64,000 nt of DNA from Rhizohabitans arisaemae (GTDB lineage: Bacteria; Actinomycetota; Actinomycetes; Streptosporangiales; Streptosporangiaceae), in assembly GCF_025996515.1 (NCBI RefSeq), contig NZ_BLRH01000009.1:372001-436000 (forward strand), read 5' to 3'. Below, in pieces: positions 42,066-50,209 of this stretch. The position numbers and the translations under genes were made by a program. How positions within the stretch are numbered: position 1 is the stretch's first letter; every line of letters begins with the position of its first letter. A model generated the notes under the pieces. That model had not been told where the DNA came from, searched no databases, and worked only from the letters and a program-made list of their open reading frames with translations.

Positions 42066-43952
42066 ATGACGGAAAGGATGGCCATCTCCGACCTCGAAGC
42101 GGAGCTGACCGCACTGAGCGACCGGGTGTCCGACCTGCGTCAGGCGCGGGCGAGCTATCCCGGAGACATCGACGGCGTCCTCGACGCGGCGCTCGTCGAA
42201 CTCGCCGCGGCCGAAGACCTCATCCGCGCCTGCCTGACCCGGAGCCCCGGATCCGGCGAGCGGGGACGCCGCCGCGGAAGCCCGGCGGAACGGGAGTACC
42301 GGCTCCTCAAACAGGTCTTCCGCACCCTGCCCGTACCGACCTTCCTCCTCGACGCCCAGGGCGCGGTCCGGCGGGTCAACCCCGAGGCCGCCGCGATCCT
42401 CGGCACGCCCGCCGGATACCTCACCGGCAAGCCCTTCGCCCTCTTCGTCGACCTCCCCCGACGGGCCGCGTTCCGCTCCCGGCTCTCGGAGGTCCTGCGG
42501 GACGCCACGACCGTCCGCTTCGACAGCCGCCTGGCCAAAGGCACCCACGTCAGCGAGGTACGGCTCTCCCTCACCATGGTGAACATCCCCGGCGAGCCCC
42601 ATCCGATGATCGCGGTCGCGGCGGCACTCACCGAACCCGGGCCCGCCCGGACCGCGCCGGTCCAGGCCCAGGACGACGAGGAGGGGCTCGCGGTCGTGGC
42701 CGCGCGGCGGCTGGACGTGATGACCCGGATGACCCGGCTCCTGCTGGACGAGGAGAGCCTGCACGAGCCGGTCGCCGTCGGCCGGGCGGCCCGCCTGCTC
42801 GCCGGTACGCTCGCCGACTGGGTGCTGATCGACGTCCACCGGGACGGGGTGCTGCGCCGCGCCGTGGTCGTCGGGCCGCGGGACCAGCCGGTATCGGACC
42901 TGGTCCGGCGGCTCACCCAGCTGGACCCCGGTGACGCGCCGATGGTGCGGGAGGTCGCCGAGAGCGGCGGATCCGCCCTGCACGAACTCCCCGCCGAGGA
43001 CACCATGCTCGGCGTCGCCGACGGCGAACGTCCCGTCCTGCCGCTCCTCGACGCCAGCTCCGTGATCGGTGTCCCGCTCCGCGAGCAGTCGGGCTCCCTC
43101 GGCGTGCTCACCCTGGTGCGGACCGGCCAGCGGACCCCGTTCAACCTCGCCGACCTGGGGTTGCTGGAGGACATCGGGGAGAACATCGCCCGGGCGCTCA
43201 CCACCGAGCGCACCTTCCGCAGCCGCGCCGAGAGCGCCCGATCCCTGCAGGCGGGCATGCTGCCGCGCACCCTGCCCGCGATCCCGGGACTGGACCTGGC
43301 CGACGACTTCCGGGCGGGCGACGGCGTCCTGGTAGGCGGAGACTTCTACGACATCTTCCCGGCCAGGGACGGCTGGGGTTTCGTGTTCGGGAACGTGCTC
43401 GGCCGGGGAGGGGAGGCGGTGGAGATCGCCTCGCTGGTCCGGCACGCCGTCCGGGTGCTGAGCCTCTCGGAGGGCTGCCCCACCGAGATCCTCCGGCGGG
43501 TCAACGAGGCCCTGGAGGCCGGCCCCGGCTCCGGACGCGGCGTCGCGGTCCTCGCCGGCCTCCTCCGCCCGGCGCCCGGCTCGGCCTCGGTGCGGATGGC
43601 CTGCGCCGGTCACCATCCCCCCGCGCTGCTCCGCGCGGACACCGGGGTCCGTCCCTGCTCCGGCGGCGGACTCCCCCTCGGGGTCTCCGCCGACGCCGAG
43701 GTGGCCGCCGAGGACATCACCCTGGCCGACGGCGACGCCCTCGTCCTGTGCTCCCACGGCCTGATCGAGTCCCGGGACGACAGCGGCGAGGTGTACGGCG
43801 ACACACGGCTCCCGGACGTCCTCGCCCGATCGCTGGGGCTGGCCGCCGCGCCGCTCGTCAAGGCTGTTCAGGACGACCGCGACCAGTTCGCGGGCGGGCG
43901 CCTGCTCGAAGACGTCACCCTGCTCGCCCTGCGGGTCCGATCCGGCGGCTGA
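42066..43952 (+). CDS. PAS-GAF-PP2C (RsbU/SpoIIE-type) protein with altered metal sites
   Basis: A 628-aa protein from ATG 42066 (AAGGA upstream; ATG 42078 possible). Order: helical N terminus (about 1-70), PAS (about 80-195), GAF (about 225-380), linker helix (SARSLQAGMLPRTLP) and PP2C/SpoIIE phosphatase domain (about 405-628). Such proteins dephosphorylate STAS anti-anti-sigma factors. GGDFYD keeps Asp426, but the usual GDVxGxG reads GNVLGRG (Asn443), the usual TDG reads SHG (His564), and the final DD reads ED (615-616). It may have weak activity or be a regulatory pseudophosphatase. It lies between a GAF-ANTAR gene and a SigB-type sigma gene. Confidence 0.87.
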   Translation: MTERMAISDLEAELTALSDRVSDLRQARASYPGDIDGVLDAALVELAAAEDLIRACLTRSPGSGERGRRRGSPAEREYRLLKQVFRTLPVPTFLLDAQGAVRRVNPEAAAILGTPAGYLTGKPFALFVDLPRRAAFRSRLSEVLRDATTVRFDSRLAKGTHVSEVRLSLTMVNIPGEPHPMIAVAAALTEPGPARTAPVQAQDDEEGLAVVAARRLDVMTRMTRLLLDEESLHEPVAVGRAARLLAGTLADWVLIDVHRDGVLRRAVVVGPRDQPVSDLVRRLTQLDPGDAPMVREVAESGGSALHELPAEDTMLGVADGERPVLPLLDASSVIGVPLREQSGSLGVLTLVRTGQRTPFNLADLGLLEDIGENIARALTTERTFRSRAESARSLQAGMLPRTLPAIPGLDLADDFRAGDGVLVGGDFYDIFPARDGWGFVFGNVLGRGGEAVEIASLVRHAVRVLSLSEGCPTEILRRVNEALEAGPGSGRGVAVLAGLLRPAPGSASVRMACAGHHPPALLRADTGVRPCSGGGLPLGVSADAEVAAEDITLADGDALVLCSHGLIESRDDSGEVYGDTRLPDVLARSLGLAAAPLVKAVQDDRDQFAGGRLLEDVTLLALRVRSGG

Positions 43953-44276
43953 CCGACCGGGAACAGCGCACCCCGTACGGCACACCGCGGCGCCACCCCG
44001 CCGGAGCCGGCCCCGGGCCCACCCGATGCCCGGGTGTCCCCCGATTCACGCGCTCACCGAGGGCACCGGCCGCAGGCCGTACCGGATCGGCATCCCGTAC
44101 GGCGCCGCGGCGCCCGCCGAGCCGCGGTGGAACCCTCGCACGCCCCGCCGTCGCGAAAGCCGGGAGGCCCGGCCTCCCGGACGCGTGGGGAAACCGGCCC
44201 GCAGGCCGGACCGGAACCGGACCACCGCGCGGTGGCCGGGGCGCGCCGCCCACGCCGTACCGGGCGCAGGACCGGC
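43953..44276. other. 324-bp gap between RsbU-like and sigma factor genes
   Basis: No coding signal; both flanking genes end here. One short hairpin, CCGGGAGGCC (44160-44169) with GGCCTCCCGG (44171-44180), may terminate one or both transcripts. Confidence 0.4.
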
Positions 44277-45044
44277 TCACGCGCGGGTGAGTTCGGAGCG
44301 GAGTCTGCGCAGGGTCTGGGAGAGCAGCCGGGAGACGTGCATCTGGGAGACGCCCATCTCCTCGGCGATCTCCTGCTGGGTCTTGTTGCCGTAGAACCTG
44401 AGCAGCAGGATGCGCCGCTCCCGGACGGGCAGGTGCCGCATCGCGGGCTTGAGCGACTCGCGGAACTCGACCAGGTCGAGTTCGCGATCCTCCTGGCCGA
44501 GGGTGTCCAGGAGCGAGGAGTCCTCGTTGTCGTCGAGCGGGCGGTCCAGGGAGTAGGTGTCGTGCGCCTCGTCGGCGGCGATCGTCTCCAGGACCTCCTC
44601 CGCCGAGCAGCCCATCTCCTCGGCGAGCTCGGCGACCTTGGGGCTGCGGCCGAGACGCTGGGCGAGCTCGGCGCGGGCGATCCGCAGTTCCCCGCGGAGC
44701 TCCTGAAGGCGGCGCGGCGGGCGAACCGCCCAGGTGCGGTCGCGGAAATGTCGTTTGAGCTCACCGGCGATGGTGGGGACGGCGAACGTGGCGAACGCGT
44801 TGCCGAGGGAGGGGTCGAAGCGGTCGACGGCCTTGATCAGCCCGACGTTGCCGACCTGGACGAGCTCGTCCATGCCCTCGCCCCGCCCGGCGAAGCGGTT
44901 CGCGACGAAGCGGACGAGCGGGATGAACGACTCGATGAGCTCGGCGCGGATCCGAGTCCACTCCTCGCCGCCCCGATCGCAGCAGGTCAGCAGCTCGAAC
45001 TTCTCGTCTTCGGTGAGCTCGCGGTCTTCCAGCAGTGTGTACAT
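44277..45044 (-). CDS. SigB/SigF/SigG-family RNA polymerase sigma factor
   Basis: A 255-aa sigma-70 group 3 factor. ATG 45044 has GAGGTG 7 nt upstream; the frame continues upstream without a good start. Region 2 holds IPLVRFVANRFAGRGEGMDELVQVGNVGLIKAVDRFDP and FATFAVPTIAGELKRHFRD; region 3 WAVRPPRRLQEL; region 4 GNKTQQEIAEEMGVSQMHVSRLLSQTLRRLR, a clear HTH. This family controls stress or development in actinomycetes and is normally held by an anti-sigma kinase. With the STAS and PP2C-like proteins nearby, partner-switch control is likely. Confidence 0.94.
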   Translation of the reverse strand: MYTLLEDRELTEDEKFELLTCCDRGGEEWTRIRAELIESFIPLVRFVANRFAGRGEGMDELVQVGNVGLIKAVDRFDPSLGNAFATFAVPTIAGELKRHFRDRTWAVRPPRRLQELRGELRIARAELAQRLGRSPKVAELAEEMGCSAEEVLETIAADEAHDTYSLDRPLDDNEDSSLLDTLGQEDRELDLVEFRESLKPAMRHLPVRERRILLLRFYGNKTQQEIAEEMGVSQMHVSRLLSQTLRRLRSELTRA

Positions 45045-45410
45045 CGACAAGCACCTCAAAGGATGATGCCCGCAACCCGGCGGTGGCGAATCCGACGACC
45101 GGCGGTGGGTTGGCAAAGGGGCGAAGCGCCGGACGCACGAGAGCCGTGCCCGGCGGACGTGATCCCGCACAGGGGATTCCTCAGGCCACACTTCTTGGGC
45201 CTGTACTCACCATAGACCTTCAGCCGCGGCGGCATAACCCCGTTATCGAAACCACTCATCCTCCGTCGGCGCGTTCGCCTTCCCTGAAGGACGACCCGCC
45301 GGACCGCGCCTTCGCGGCGCTCGCGCATTCAGCGGCCGACCAACCCTCCGGGTTCGGCGCCCTGGTCGACGTGTAAGCCATACGTCGCCACTGCGGGGCG
45401 AACCCGCGGC
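45045..45410. other. 366-bp intergenic region upstream of sigma factor
   Basis: No ORF with coding character. It should contain the sigma gene promoter. The segment near 45195-45245 is AT-richer than the rest, but I could not fix -35/-10 boxes. Confidence 0.35.
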
Positions 45411-45629
45411 CTACCCCTCCCCAAGCTCGGCCACCGCGGCGGCGATGCGGCCGCACATGACCGTCGCCTTCTCGTCGTCGAAACCCGACAGAAGCTCCAT
45501 CGCCTCCAGCCATCCCGTCCTCGCCCGCTCGACCTCGCCGAGCTCACGACACGACATGGCGAGCCCGTCGAGGACGACGGACCGTCCACTCTTCGCGTAC
45601 TCCTCCCGGATCGTGGCGCGCCTGCGGGT
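45411..45629 (-). pseudogene. Decayed C-terminal remnant of a TPR-type regulator
   Basis: Directly after the TAG stop of the DUF6879 gene, the same frame stays open for about 70 codons and reads like a TPR tail: SGRSVVLDGLAMSCRELGE, VERARTGWLEAMELLSG, FDDEKATVMCGRIAAAVAEL, then TAG at 45411. Actinomycete XRE or SARP regulators often end in such repeats. There is no start codon with a ribosome binding site and no upstream part, so it looks like the end of a deleted gene. A readthrough extension of DUF6879 is a less likely alternative. Confidence 0.5.
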
Positions 45630-46244
45630 CTACCCTTGGGCGATCGGAGGGTCGAGGGGGGCTATCTCGCGCTCGAAGAAGGTGTCCAGGTCCTCGCCGA
45701 CCTCGTAGAGGCCGCTGATGGTCTCGCGCCACCACGTGATCAGGTCCTGGTCGGTGAAACGGATCGCCCCGGCGGAGACCCCGTCCTCGTCGTAGAGGAC
45801 CCGGTACATCACCCTGTTCCCGAGGACCACGATCTCCGGCGCCTGCTCGTCGGCGTCGAGGGACCGTATCTCCTCCGCCCCCACGACGCGGATGCGCTCA
45901 CCGTGCTTGGCCCGCATGCACAGCACGACGAGCTCCCAGTGCAGGTAGGGGGTGACCGGCTGCTCCACGACGCGGACCCGGTGGGGGACAAACCCGTGGT
46001 CGATTACCTTCTGTCGATCAGCCTTTATCGTATCGACTTGAGCGGCGAGAATATCCATGGATCTCCGCCAGTCACCTGCCGCGAACGCCTCCCAGCTCCC
46101 GTTTCCCGGCTCCTTGAACCACTGCTGTCGCTCGAGTTTCCAGAAACCGTGGTCGTTGATCCGCCAGAAGTGCTCGCGGAACTCGCTCTCATAGGCATCG
46201 CGTGTCAGTTGTTCCCCGGTAAGACCGGCGAAGAGATCACTCAC
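45630..46244 (-). CDS. DUF6879 family protein
   Basis: A 204-aa soluble protein. GTG 46244 is the start because its GTGAGTGA overlaps the stop of the upstream gene by 8 bp, and VSDLFAGL is a plausible N terminus. The core REHFWRINDHGFWKLERQQWFKEPGNGSWEAFAAGDWRRSM, with charged RVRVVEQPVTPYLHWELVVL and TWWRETISGLY later, fits DUF6879, a family frequently linked to XRE/DUF397 regulator pairs in actinomycetes. No biochemical role is known. Base composition of 46000-46600 is lower in GC than its surroundings, which suggests transfer. Confidence 0.8.
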   Translation of the reverse strand: MSDLFAGLTGEQLTRDAYESEFREHFWRINDHGFWKLERQQWFKEPGNGSWEAFAAGDWRRSMDILAAQVDTIKADRQKVIDHGFVPHRVRVVEQPVTPYLHWELVVLCMRAKHGERIRVVGAEEIRSLDADEQAPEIVVLGNRVMYRVLYDEDGVSAGAIRFTDQDLITWWRETISGLYEVGEDLDTFFEREIAPLDPPIAQG

Positions 46245-46524
46245 CGGGGATGTCCGCCTTCGCGGAGAGGAGAGTACTCCGGGGGATGACCACAAGACGC
46301 TCATCTGCGGAAATCGCCATGCCCTGGGGAAGTCTCGCGGTGTAGGCGGCGGTGAGATCCCGCCCGACCACCGCGAAATCCCCGTTGTCCAGTTCCCAGA
46401 TATCGGGGCAGTCGTCGTCACCGGTCGTGTTTCCGAGCTCCAACGGAGACTTTCCCAGACGCCGGGCAAGTGTCGCCGACGGATCCGCCTCCCAAGGTCG
46501 CGCTATGACGATTCCCCGTTTCAT
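46237..46524 (-). CDS. Small unknown protein coupled to DUF6879
   Basis: A 95-aa protein from ATG 46524 whose stop overlaps the DUF6879 start by 8 bp. It reads MKRGIVIARPWEADPSATLA, SPLELGNTTGDDDCPDIWEL, DFAVVGRDLTAAYTARLPQG and ends in IPRSTLLSAKADIPGE. Small proteins of this kind with a D-x-C-P-D-I-W-E core commonly precede DUF6879 genes. The pair may form a toxin-antitoxin-like or regulatory module; that is inference. The 229-bp gap to its right is AT-rich and probably holds the promoter. Confidence 0.7.
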   Translation of the reverse strand: MKRGIVIARPWEADPSATLARRLGKSPLELGNTTGDDDCPDIWELDNGDFAVVGRDLTAAYTARLPQGMAISADERLVVIPRSTLLSAKADIPGE

Positions 46525-46753
46525 TGAATGCCCGAAGGAGGTCAGGCTCAGTATAGAGCGACGAATTCCCCTACACCAGAAATTTGCGTTTCATCATATA
46601 AGTACCATATATCCGAAATGATATTTAATGCCCTGAGAAACAGCGGGAACGGCGATTGTCGTGCCGGACCGCCGTCGCCACGGTGGAACGGCCCCGTGTC
46701 TGTCGTCCCACGCGAACCGGCCGTCCGGATGAGTTGCGGCCGTACCGGATCGC

Positions 46754-47413
46754 TCAGACGGTGACCTCGGGGTTCTTGGCGATCGCGCGCCAGCGGGACT
46801 CCCAGGCGTCGCGGTGGATGGTGAAGGCCTGCTCGTCCATGTCGTACACGGTGAGGGTGAGGGTGATCGGCCCGCTCCCCTCGTCGTCCTGGCGCCTGGT
46901 GCCGAAGACGGTGGCCAGGTGCCCTTCGCCGTCGACGGCCATCAGCACGTGGCGGCTGTCGTGCCAGGGCTCGGCCATCCCGGCCCAGGTGAGGACGCCG
47001 CGAACATCTGGCCAGGCCGCTTCGCCGGAGAGGAAGACCGTGCGGCGACGTCCCTCCGGCCGGCGCTCCAGCCGGAAGCGGAGCTGCTCGAAGAAGCCGC
47101 GCCAGCCTTCCTCCAGCCCGTCGTAGACCTCGTCCCAGCCGACGCCCTCGGCGGAGCCCGCCATGGTGACCCGCACGATCGTCCTGCCCCCGGCCGCCTT
47201 AAGGGTGATCTCCTGATCGGCGGCGAGCTCGATCCGGTCGGGCGGGACGGGCCGCGCGTGGTCGGCGAAGATGAAACGGACCTCCTCGCCGATCCCCGGA
47301 TGGTGCCAGCCGAACCACTCGGACACCTGGTCGAGGTCGGTGAGCGCGTCCCAGACGACGGACAGGGACGCCTTGATCTCCTGGGTGACGGTGAAGGGCT
47401 TCTGCTCATTCAT
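46754..47413 (-). CDS. SRPBCC/AHSA1-type protein
   Basis: A 219-aa protein starting at ATG 47413, which overlaps the stop of the ArsR-like gene (ATGAATGA). FTVTQEIKASLSVVWDALTDLDQVSEWFG opens the START-like fold of Hsp90-ATPase-activator (AHSA1) relatives, followed by beta strands (VRFIFADH, EITLKAAGGRTIVRVTMAG) and the long C-terminal helix WDEVYDGLEEGWRGFFEQLRFRLE. The C-terminal 90 residues are a second, unrecognised unit. This fold binds hydrophobic ligands; the pairing with an ArsR regulator is common, but the ligand is unknown. Confidence 0.85.
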   Translation of the reverse strand: MNEQKPFTVTQEIKASLSVVWDALTDLDQVSEWFGWHHPGIGEEVRFIFADHARPVPPDRIELAADQEITLKAAGGRTIVRVTMAGSAEGVGWDEVYDGLEEGWRGFFEQLRFRLERRPEGRRRTVFLSGEAAWPDVRGVLTWAGMAEPWHDSRHVLMAVDGEGHLATVFGTRRQDDEGSGPITLTLTVYDMDEQAFTIHRDAWESRWRAIAKNPEVTV

Positions 47414-47999
47414 GGGTGGTCTCCTTGGGGGTTTGCCGTCTCCGGGGGTGCCCACCGGTCACGACGCGGTAGCGGCGGGTCGCCTGGGGTGAGTCGAATT
47501 CGGCCACCAGTTCGGCCGTGAGTTCGGCGAGTCTGGTGGCGAACCGTTGGACGTCGGCGGGTGTCTCGAACCCGACCTCGGTCTCGACGGTGAAGGTGAG
47601 AAGGCGTTTGCCCGCCTCGGCGGCGAGGTCGCGCAGCTCCACCAGCTCGCCGAAGGTGCGTGCCGAGGCGGCGAGCAGCGCGTCCACGGCGAAGGCGTCC
47701 TGGCCGGCCGGCCCGAGCTCGCCGACGACCTCGGGCGCGACGATGACCGCGCGGGCGGTGGCGCGGACGAGCCGTTCGACCCGGCCTCGGCGCTGCCGGG
47801 TCTCGACCAGCTCGACGAGGCCGCCTTTCTCCAGCTCACGCAGGTGGTAGTTGACCCGCTGACGGGTCTCGCCGAGGCGGGTGGCGAGGACGGTGGCCGA
47901 GGCGGGTTCGCGGAGCTCCTCCAGAAGCCGTCGGCGCAGCGGGGTCAGCGTGCCCCTCAGGCGTTCGGCCTCGTTGAGGACGTCCAGCTCGGTGCTCAT
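47406..47999 (-). CDS. ArsR-like winged-helix regulator
   Basis: A 197-aa regulator from ATG 47999. The HTH region (LTPLRRRLLEELREPASATVLATRLGETRQRVNYHLRELEKGGLVELVETRQRRGRVERLV, about 18-78) is a winged helix of the ArsR/HTH_20 type with no metal-binding Cys motif. The C-terminal half is helical and probably a ligand or dimer domain. It is translationally coupled to the SRPBCC gene and sits 12 bp from a perfect inverted repeat upstream of its own start, so it is likely autoregulated. Confidence 0.88.
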   Translation of the reverse strand: MSTELDVLNEAERLRGTLTPLRRRLLEELREPASATVLATRLGETRQRVNYHLRELEKGGLVELVETRQRRGRVERLVRATARAVIVAPEVVGELGPAGQDAFAVDALLAASARTFGELVELRDLAAEAGKRLLTFTVETEVGFETPADVQRFATRLAELTAELVAEFDSPQATRRYRVVTGGHPRRRQTPKETTHE

Positions 48000-48010
48000 G
48001 GGGCGATCCT

Positions 48011-48038
48011 GTTATTGAAAAACCAATTTGTCAATAAC
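48011..48038. promoter_or_regulatory. Operator of ArsR-SRPBCC operon
   Basis: GTTATTGA (48011-48018) and TCAATAAC (48031-48038) are perfect 8-bp arms around 12 AT-rich bases, immediately upstream of the regulator start (47999). Size, symmetry and location fit binding of an ArsR-type dimer. Confidence 0.75.
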
Positions 48039-48286
48039 ACGCGACGACAGCCCAGGAGTACCGCACCGCCCCGGGCCGACGCGCCCAGGGCGACGACAGG
48101 ACCCCTGCAGGCACCGTGGAGACGGCCCATCCCCTCGCCCGCTTGGCGGGCTCACGTGATCCGAGGTGTCCTCCCCCTTCGGCCGCCGTCCGGCCGGAAA
48201 GGCTTCTTCTCGTTCGCGGGATGGGCCGACCGGAATCAGTTCGTCGAAGCAAACAACCCGAAAGATCGGAGGGCTCCACCTGGAGC

Positions 48287-48594
48287 ATGGATTTCTCGCG
48301 TCAGGCCGCACCGGAGCCCGGCCACCGCGTGATGTCTGCCGGGCTCCCCCGGCCCGAGCCGGTCGGCTCCGCCTACGTTGTGCTCACCGAGCCGCTCTCC
48401 GCGCACGACGCGCCCGTGCCGGGCGCCATGCTCGTCGCGCCGCCGGACCGCGGCCCGGCTCGGCGTGCGCCGCGACGCGGCGCTTGGCCCGGAGCGAATC
48501 CGCGCCCGGGGCGTCGACCCGGACCGCCCCGGCCTGCGGCTCCCCCTCCACCTGGCCTGCTACACCCTGCTCTCCGAGTCCGGCCGAGCGGTCA
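48287..48594 (+). pseudogene. Possible frameshifted gene fragment
   Basis: From ATG 48287 one frame reads coding-like sequence (EPVGSAYVVLTEPLSAHDA, VPGAMLVAPPD) to about 48450, after which the sense continues in another frame (LGVRRDAALGPERIRARG, DPDRPGLRLPLHLACYTLLS) until it meets the end of the convergent lipoprotein gene. One indel would join the two halves into about 100 residues. I recognise no family, and the two halves may be chance ORFs in GC-rich DNA. The rest of the 592-bp gap from 48000, apart from the operator, shows nothing. Confidence 0.3.
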
Positions 48595-48990
48595 GCCGCA
48601 GGCCTTGGCGATGTCCGCGAGATACCTGGTGGTGTCGGTCACGGCCTTCTGCGCCGAGTCCACGGCGTTGTTGACGCTGTCCAGGCTCAGATTCCGGTAG
48701 CTCTCCGCCAGACCGTTGATGGCCTCCTGAAGCGTGGTGTTCCCCGCCTTGTCCGCAGCCGCCTTGAGATCGTTCGACGCCTCGTTGAGCGCCTTCTCCA
48801 CCGCGGCCGGATCGTTCGCCAAGCCGACGACCTTCCCGGCGACGGTGGTCCCGATCCTGGTGGCCTCGGCGCACGCCTGGACCTTGTCCACGGCGTTGTT
48901 GACCTCTTGGATCTCGCTGCACCCGGCGAGGAGGAGCGCGGTCAGAGAAACGGTGGCAATGACCCCGAGCGGCCGGGAAATACGTCGCAT
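48592..48990 (-). CDS. Small lipoprotein
   Basis: A 132-aa lipoprotein from ATG 48990. Signal peptide with lipobox LLLAGC (Cys24), then an all-helical, Ala/Asn/Asp-rich body with heptad-like repeats (EIQEVNNAVDKVQACAEA, VEKALNEASNDLKAAADKAG, SLDSVNNAVDSAQKAVTDT) and a second Cys pair, AC-EA and KACG at the end. It is anchored outside the membrane. The helical hairpin plan is typical of actinomycete lipoproteins without assigned role. It lies downstream of the RiPP-like genes, but a 58-bp gap makes co-transcription uncertain. Confidence 0.82.
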   Translation of the reverse strand: MRRISRPLGVIATVSLTALLLAGCSEIQEVNNAVDKVQACAEATRIGTTVAGKVVGLANDPAAVEKALNEASNDLKAAADKAGNTTLQEAINGLAESYRNLSLDSVNNAVDSAQKAVTDTTRYLADIAKACG

Positions 48991-49048
48991 GATTCGACCC
49001 TACCCGATCACCGCGCCCCACCCGCGGGAAAGTTTCACCTGGTCAACG

Positions 49049-50209
49049 CTACGCGATACGACCTTCCCAGGAGCCTCGGCTCAGGACCATCGAGCCGTCG
49101 TGCGCGATCAGCACCTGTGCCCCGTGCAGAGGGAGCGCCCCCTCGACCAGCCACGTATGCCGAATGCCATCGAGAATGTCCCACAACCGGCGCGGACCGC
49201 CCTGATGGATCACCGGTGGTTCGTCCCCCCGAGCGCTCGCCCGCGCCCAGGAACCGTCCTCGTGCGCCATGAGCGCCGTACGGACTCCGTCGGCTTCTTC
49301 CAGAAAGCCGTGCTCGACACCTGGGGCGAGTATCTCCAGCATCGAAGGCAACTCCCAGTTCCACGAGACGCGGACCAGCGGATACCGCCCTGTCGAGACG
49401 CTTTCACCCGCCCGATCCCGTATCTCGCCCAACATCTCGCTCACACCCGGCGGATAGTCCGGCCCGGACCGTGTGGACATGAACATGGCCCGATCCCACT
49501 CCACCCGTCCGACCGCCGCCCACCTCCGATTGCGCACCTTGGTCGCGGTGACGATCAGACAGGTGCCCGTGATCACCGTGACCAGCCGACCGCCATGCCG
49601 AAGCGTGCTCAGCCAGCTCGCCGGAATCGGTCGTACCGACACCATCGACACGATCCTGTCGTAGTCCCCCGGGATCGGACCGGTGGCGTCCACCGCCATC
49701 ACCCGTGGATACAGCCCGATGTCGGCCAGCCGACCTGCGGCGGCCTCCACCAGGTACGGATCGACGTCGATGCTGGTCACCCGCCGGTCGCCCAGTCGTT
49801 TGGCCAGCAACGCCGCGCTGTATCCGGACCCGGTGGCCACGTCCAGCACGTCGGCACCCTCGTAGATCTCCGCGTGCCGCAGCATCGACACGACCAGCCC
49901 CGGGAGCGTCGAAGACGACGTCGGCCGGCCATCCGGATGATCGTCGGGCTTAGCGTGATCGGCGTGGGCGGGTCCTACCCTGGTCACCAGGGTCAGATCG
50001 CTGTAGGCCGCCTCCAGCCACCGCTCGGGATCGGACTCCCCGTCGCGCAGTTCCCACACCCCTAGTCCGTCACCCGATGCGATCTCCCACCACCGGGGGA
50101 CAAAACCATGCCGGGGCGTGCTCGCAACCGGCTCCCGCCACTGCGACCCACGCGGCGTCGTGGTGGCGGCCAACGCCTCGGCTCGGGCTTCCCACTCCAT
50201 ACTGCTCAT
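49049..50209 (-). CDS. PCMT-like SAM-dependent methyltransferase
   Basis: A 386-aa enzyme whose ATG 50209 overlaps the radical SAM stop by 4 bp. The N-terminal REPVASTPRHGFVPRWWE and SDLTLVTRV ... GRPTSSSTLPGLVVSML match the protein-L-isoaspartate methyltransferase lead-in, motif I is VLDVATGSGY (121-130) and acidic motif II is VTSIDVD (145-151). It is longer than PCMT (about 220 aa) and resembles the methyltransferases that accompany peptide-maturation systems such as the ATP-grasp type. A peptide substrate, possibly an Asp or Glu side chain, is therefore likely. Confidence 0.82.
   Translation of the reverse strand: MSSMEWEARAEALAATTTPRGSQWREPVASTPRHGFVPRWWEIASGDGLGVWELRDGESDPERWLEAAYSDLTLVTRVGPAHADHAKPDDHPDGRPTSSSTLPGLVVSMLRHAEIYEGADVLDVATGSGYSAALLAKRLGDRRVTSIDVDPYLVEAAAGRLADIGLYPRVMAVDATGPIPGDYDRIVSMVSVRPIPASWLSTLRHGGRLVTVITGTCLIVTATKVRNRRWAAVGRVEWDRAMFMSTRSGPDYPPGVSEMLGEIRDRAGESVSTGRYPLVRVSWNWELPSMLEILAPGVEHGFLEEADGVRTALMAHEDGSWARASARGDEPPVIHQGGPRRLWDILDGIRHTWLVEGALPLHGAQVLIAHDGSMVLSRGSWEGRIA

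Noticed and set aside
48240-48260. CAAACAA match resembling the four-copy element
   Set aside because: There is no TTGTTTG partner arm and no GTCGATAGACC block, so it is a chance match.
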